A stretch of 5,470 nt of DNA from the NCBI GenBank assembly GCA_026991005.1, contig JALXCH010000352.1:1-5470 (forward strand), written 5' to 3'. The position numbers were made by a program, and so were the translations under genes. Below the pieces are notes generated by a model. It ran no database searches, was not told the DNA's origin, and saw only the letters and a program-made list of their open reading frames with translations. The DNA comes from Calditrichia bacterium (lineage in GTDB: Bacteria; Calditrichota; Calditrichia; RBG-13-44-9). This document shows positions 5,363-5,470 of this stretch, piece by piece (the first letter of the stretch is position 1; every line of letters starts with the position of its first letter).

Positions 5363-5470
5363 GTGCGCCAGGGCAAGGCTGGCGAGTCTCATAAGCTGAA
5401 AGGAGCTTATCATGATAATTGCCTGTTTGGTCATGTAGTCGAACGAGCGTAGTATGTGAGCGATCCATGC
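5363..5470 (+). mobile_element. Probable 5' end of a group II intron, continuing beyond the window
   Basis: The segment begins GTGCG, the conserved 5' end of group II introns (GUGYG), at the point where the ATTCGTG repeat breaks off. Three hairpins follow. CGCCAG/CTGGCG (5366-5384) has a seven-base loop. ATAAGCT/AGCTTAT (5391-5410) is perfect, with a GAAAGG loop. CATGA/TCATG (5411-5435) has a fifteen-base loop containing TTGCCTGTTTGG. A short hairpin immediately after GUGYG and then a stem with a GUGAAAG-like loop match my recollection of domain I of bacterial group II introns. The strand is opposite to all genes here. The catalytic domain V and any reverse transcriptase would lie to the right, out of view, so this could also be a fragment or another structured RNA. 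Confidence 0.5.

Noticed and set aside
5243..5434. 63-residue minus-strand open frame
   Set aside because: It is made of repeat translation (LRTLRLLRVR from the 9-bp repeat and the CAAAT block) and runs antisense across the hairpin-rich 5363-5470 segment; no ribosome site or protein family is visible.

Overview
The window reads as a chromosomal segment of a bacterium from the FCB side of the tree (Calditrichota, KSB1, Ignavibacteria or Marinimicrobia-like). The main reason is that two secreted proteins end in the C-terminal sorting domain typical of type IX secretion (T9SS) cargo: a YPNPFNP- or FPNPFNG-type entry motif and a final RK-[IM]-[VI]-L-x-R. Base composition looks moderate, and promoter candidates look partly sigma70-like and partly Bacteroidota-like. 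The exact lineage cannot be fixed from the sequence.

All five genes lie on the minus strand, so the order of transcription runs right to left. At the right end (5179-5470) is a non-coding mosaic. Short tandem repeats with periods of 7, 9 and 9-10 bp are followed, exactly where the last repeat breaks off, by a GTGCG-starting hairpin-rich sequence on the plus strand that looks like the 5' end of a group II intron. Next comes a YhcC-type radical SAM protein (4219-5178), whose apparent N-terminal extension is translated repeat. It is followed by an 83-bp polypyrimidine tract and a probable terminator (4017-4041).

A good promoter (3969-3997) then drives a 578-residue secreted multidomain protein (2196-3932). 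This has a carbohydrate-binding-like jelly roll, an Ig/Fn3-like domain, an OB-fold of the type found in extracellular nucleases, and a sorting domain. It ends at a strong intrinsic terminator (2138-2174). Downstream is a secreted endonuclease I (EndA/NucM family) with its own sorting domain (812-1900). The two neighbours may act together on extracellular DNA: one has the catalytic domain, and the other has accessory domains that are often fused to such nucleases elsewhere.

After a 189-bp gap holding a possible structured element comes a small eight-cysteine zinc-ribbon-like protein of unknown function (164-622). At the left edge are the first 14 codons of a gene resembling a PTS EIIA (PtsN-like) protein, with its own promoter and Shine-Dalgarno site. 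I saw no tRNA, rRNA or CRISPR array. The least ordinary parts are the repeat/intron junction at the right end and the structured gap at 656-769.
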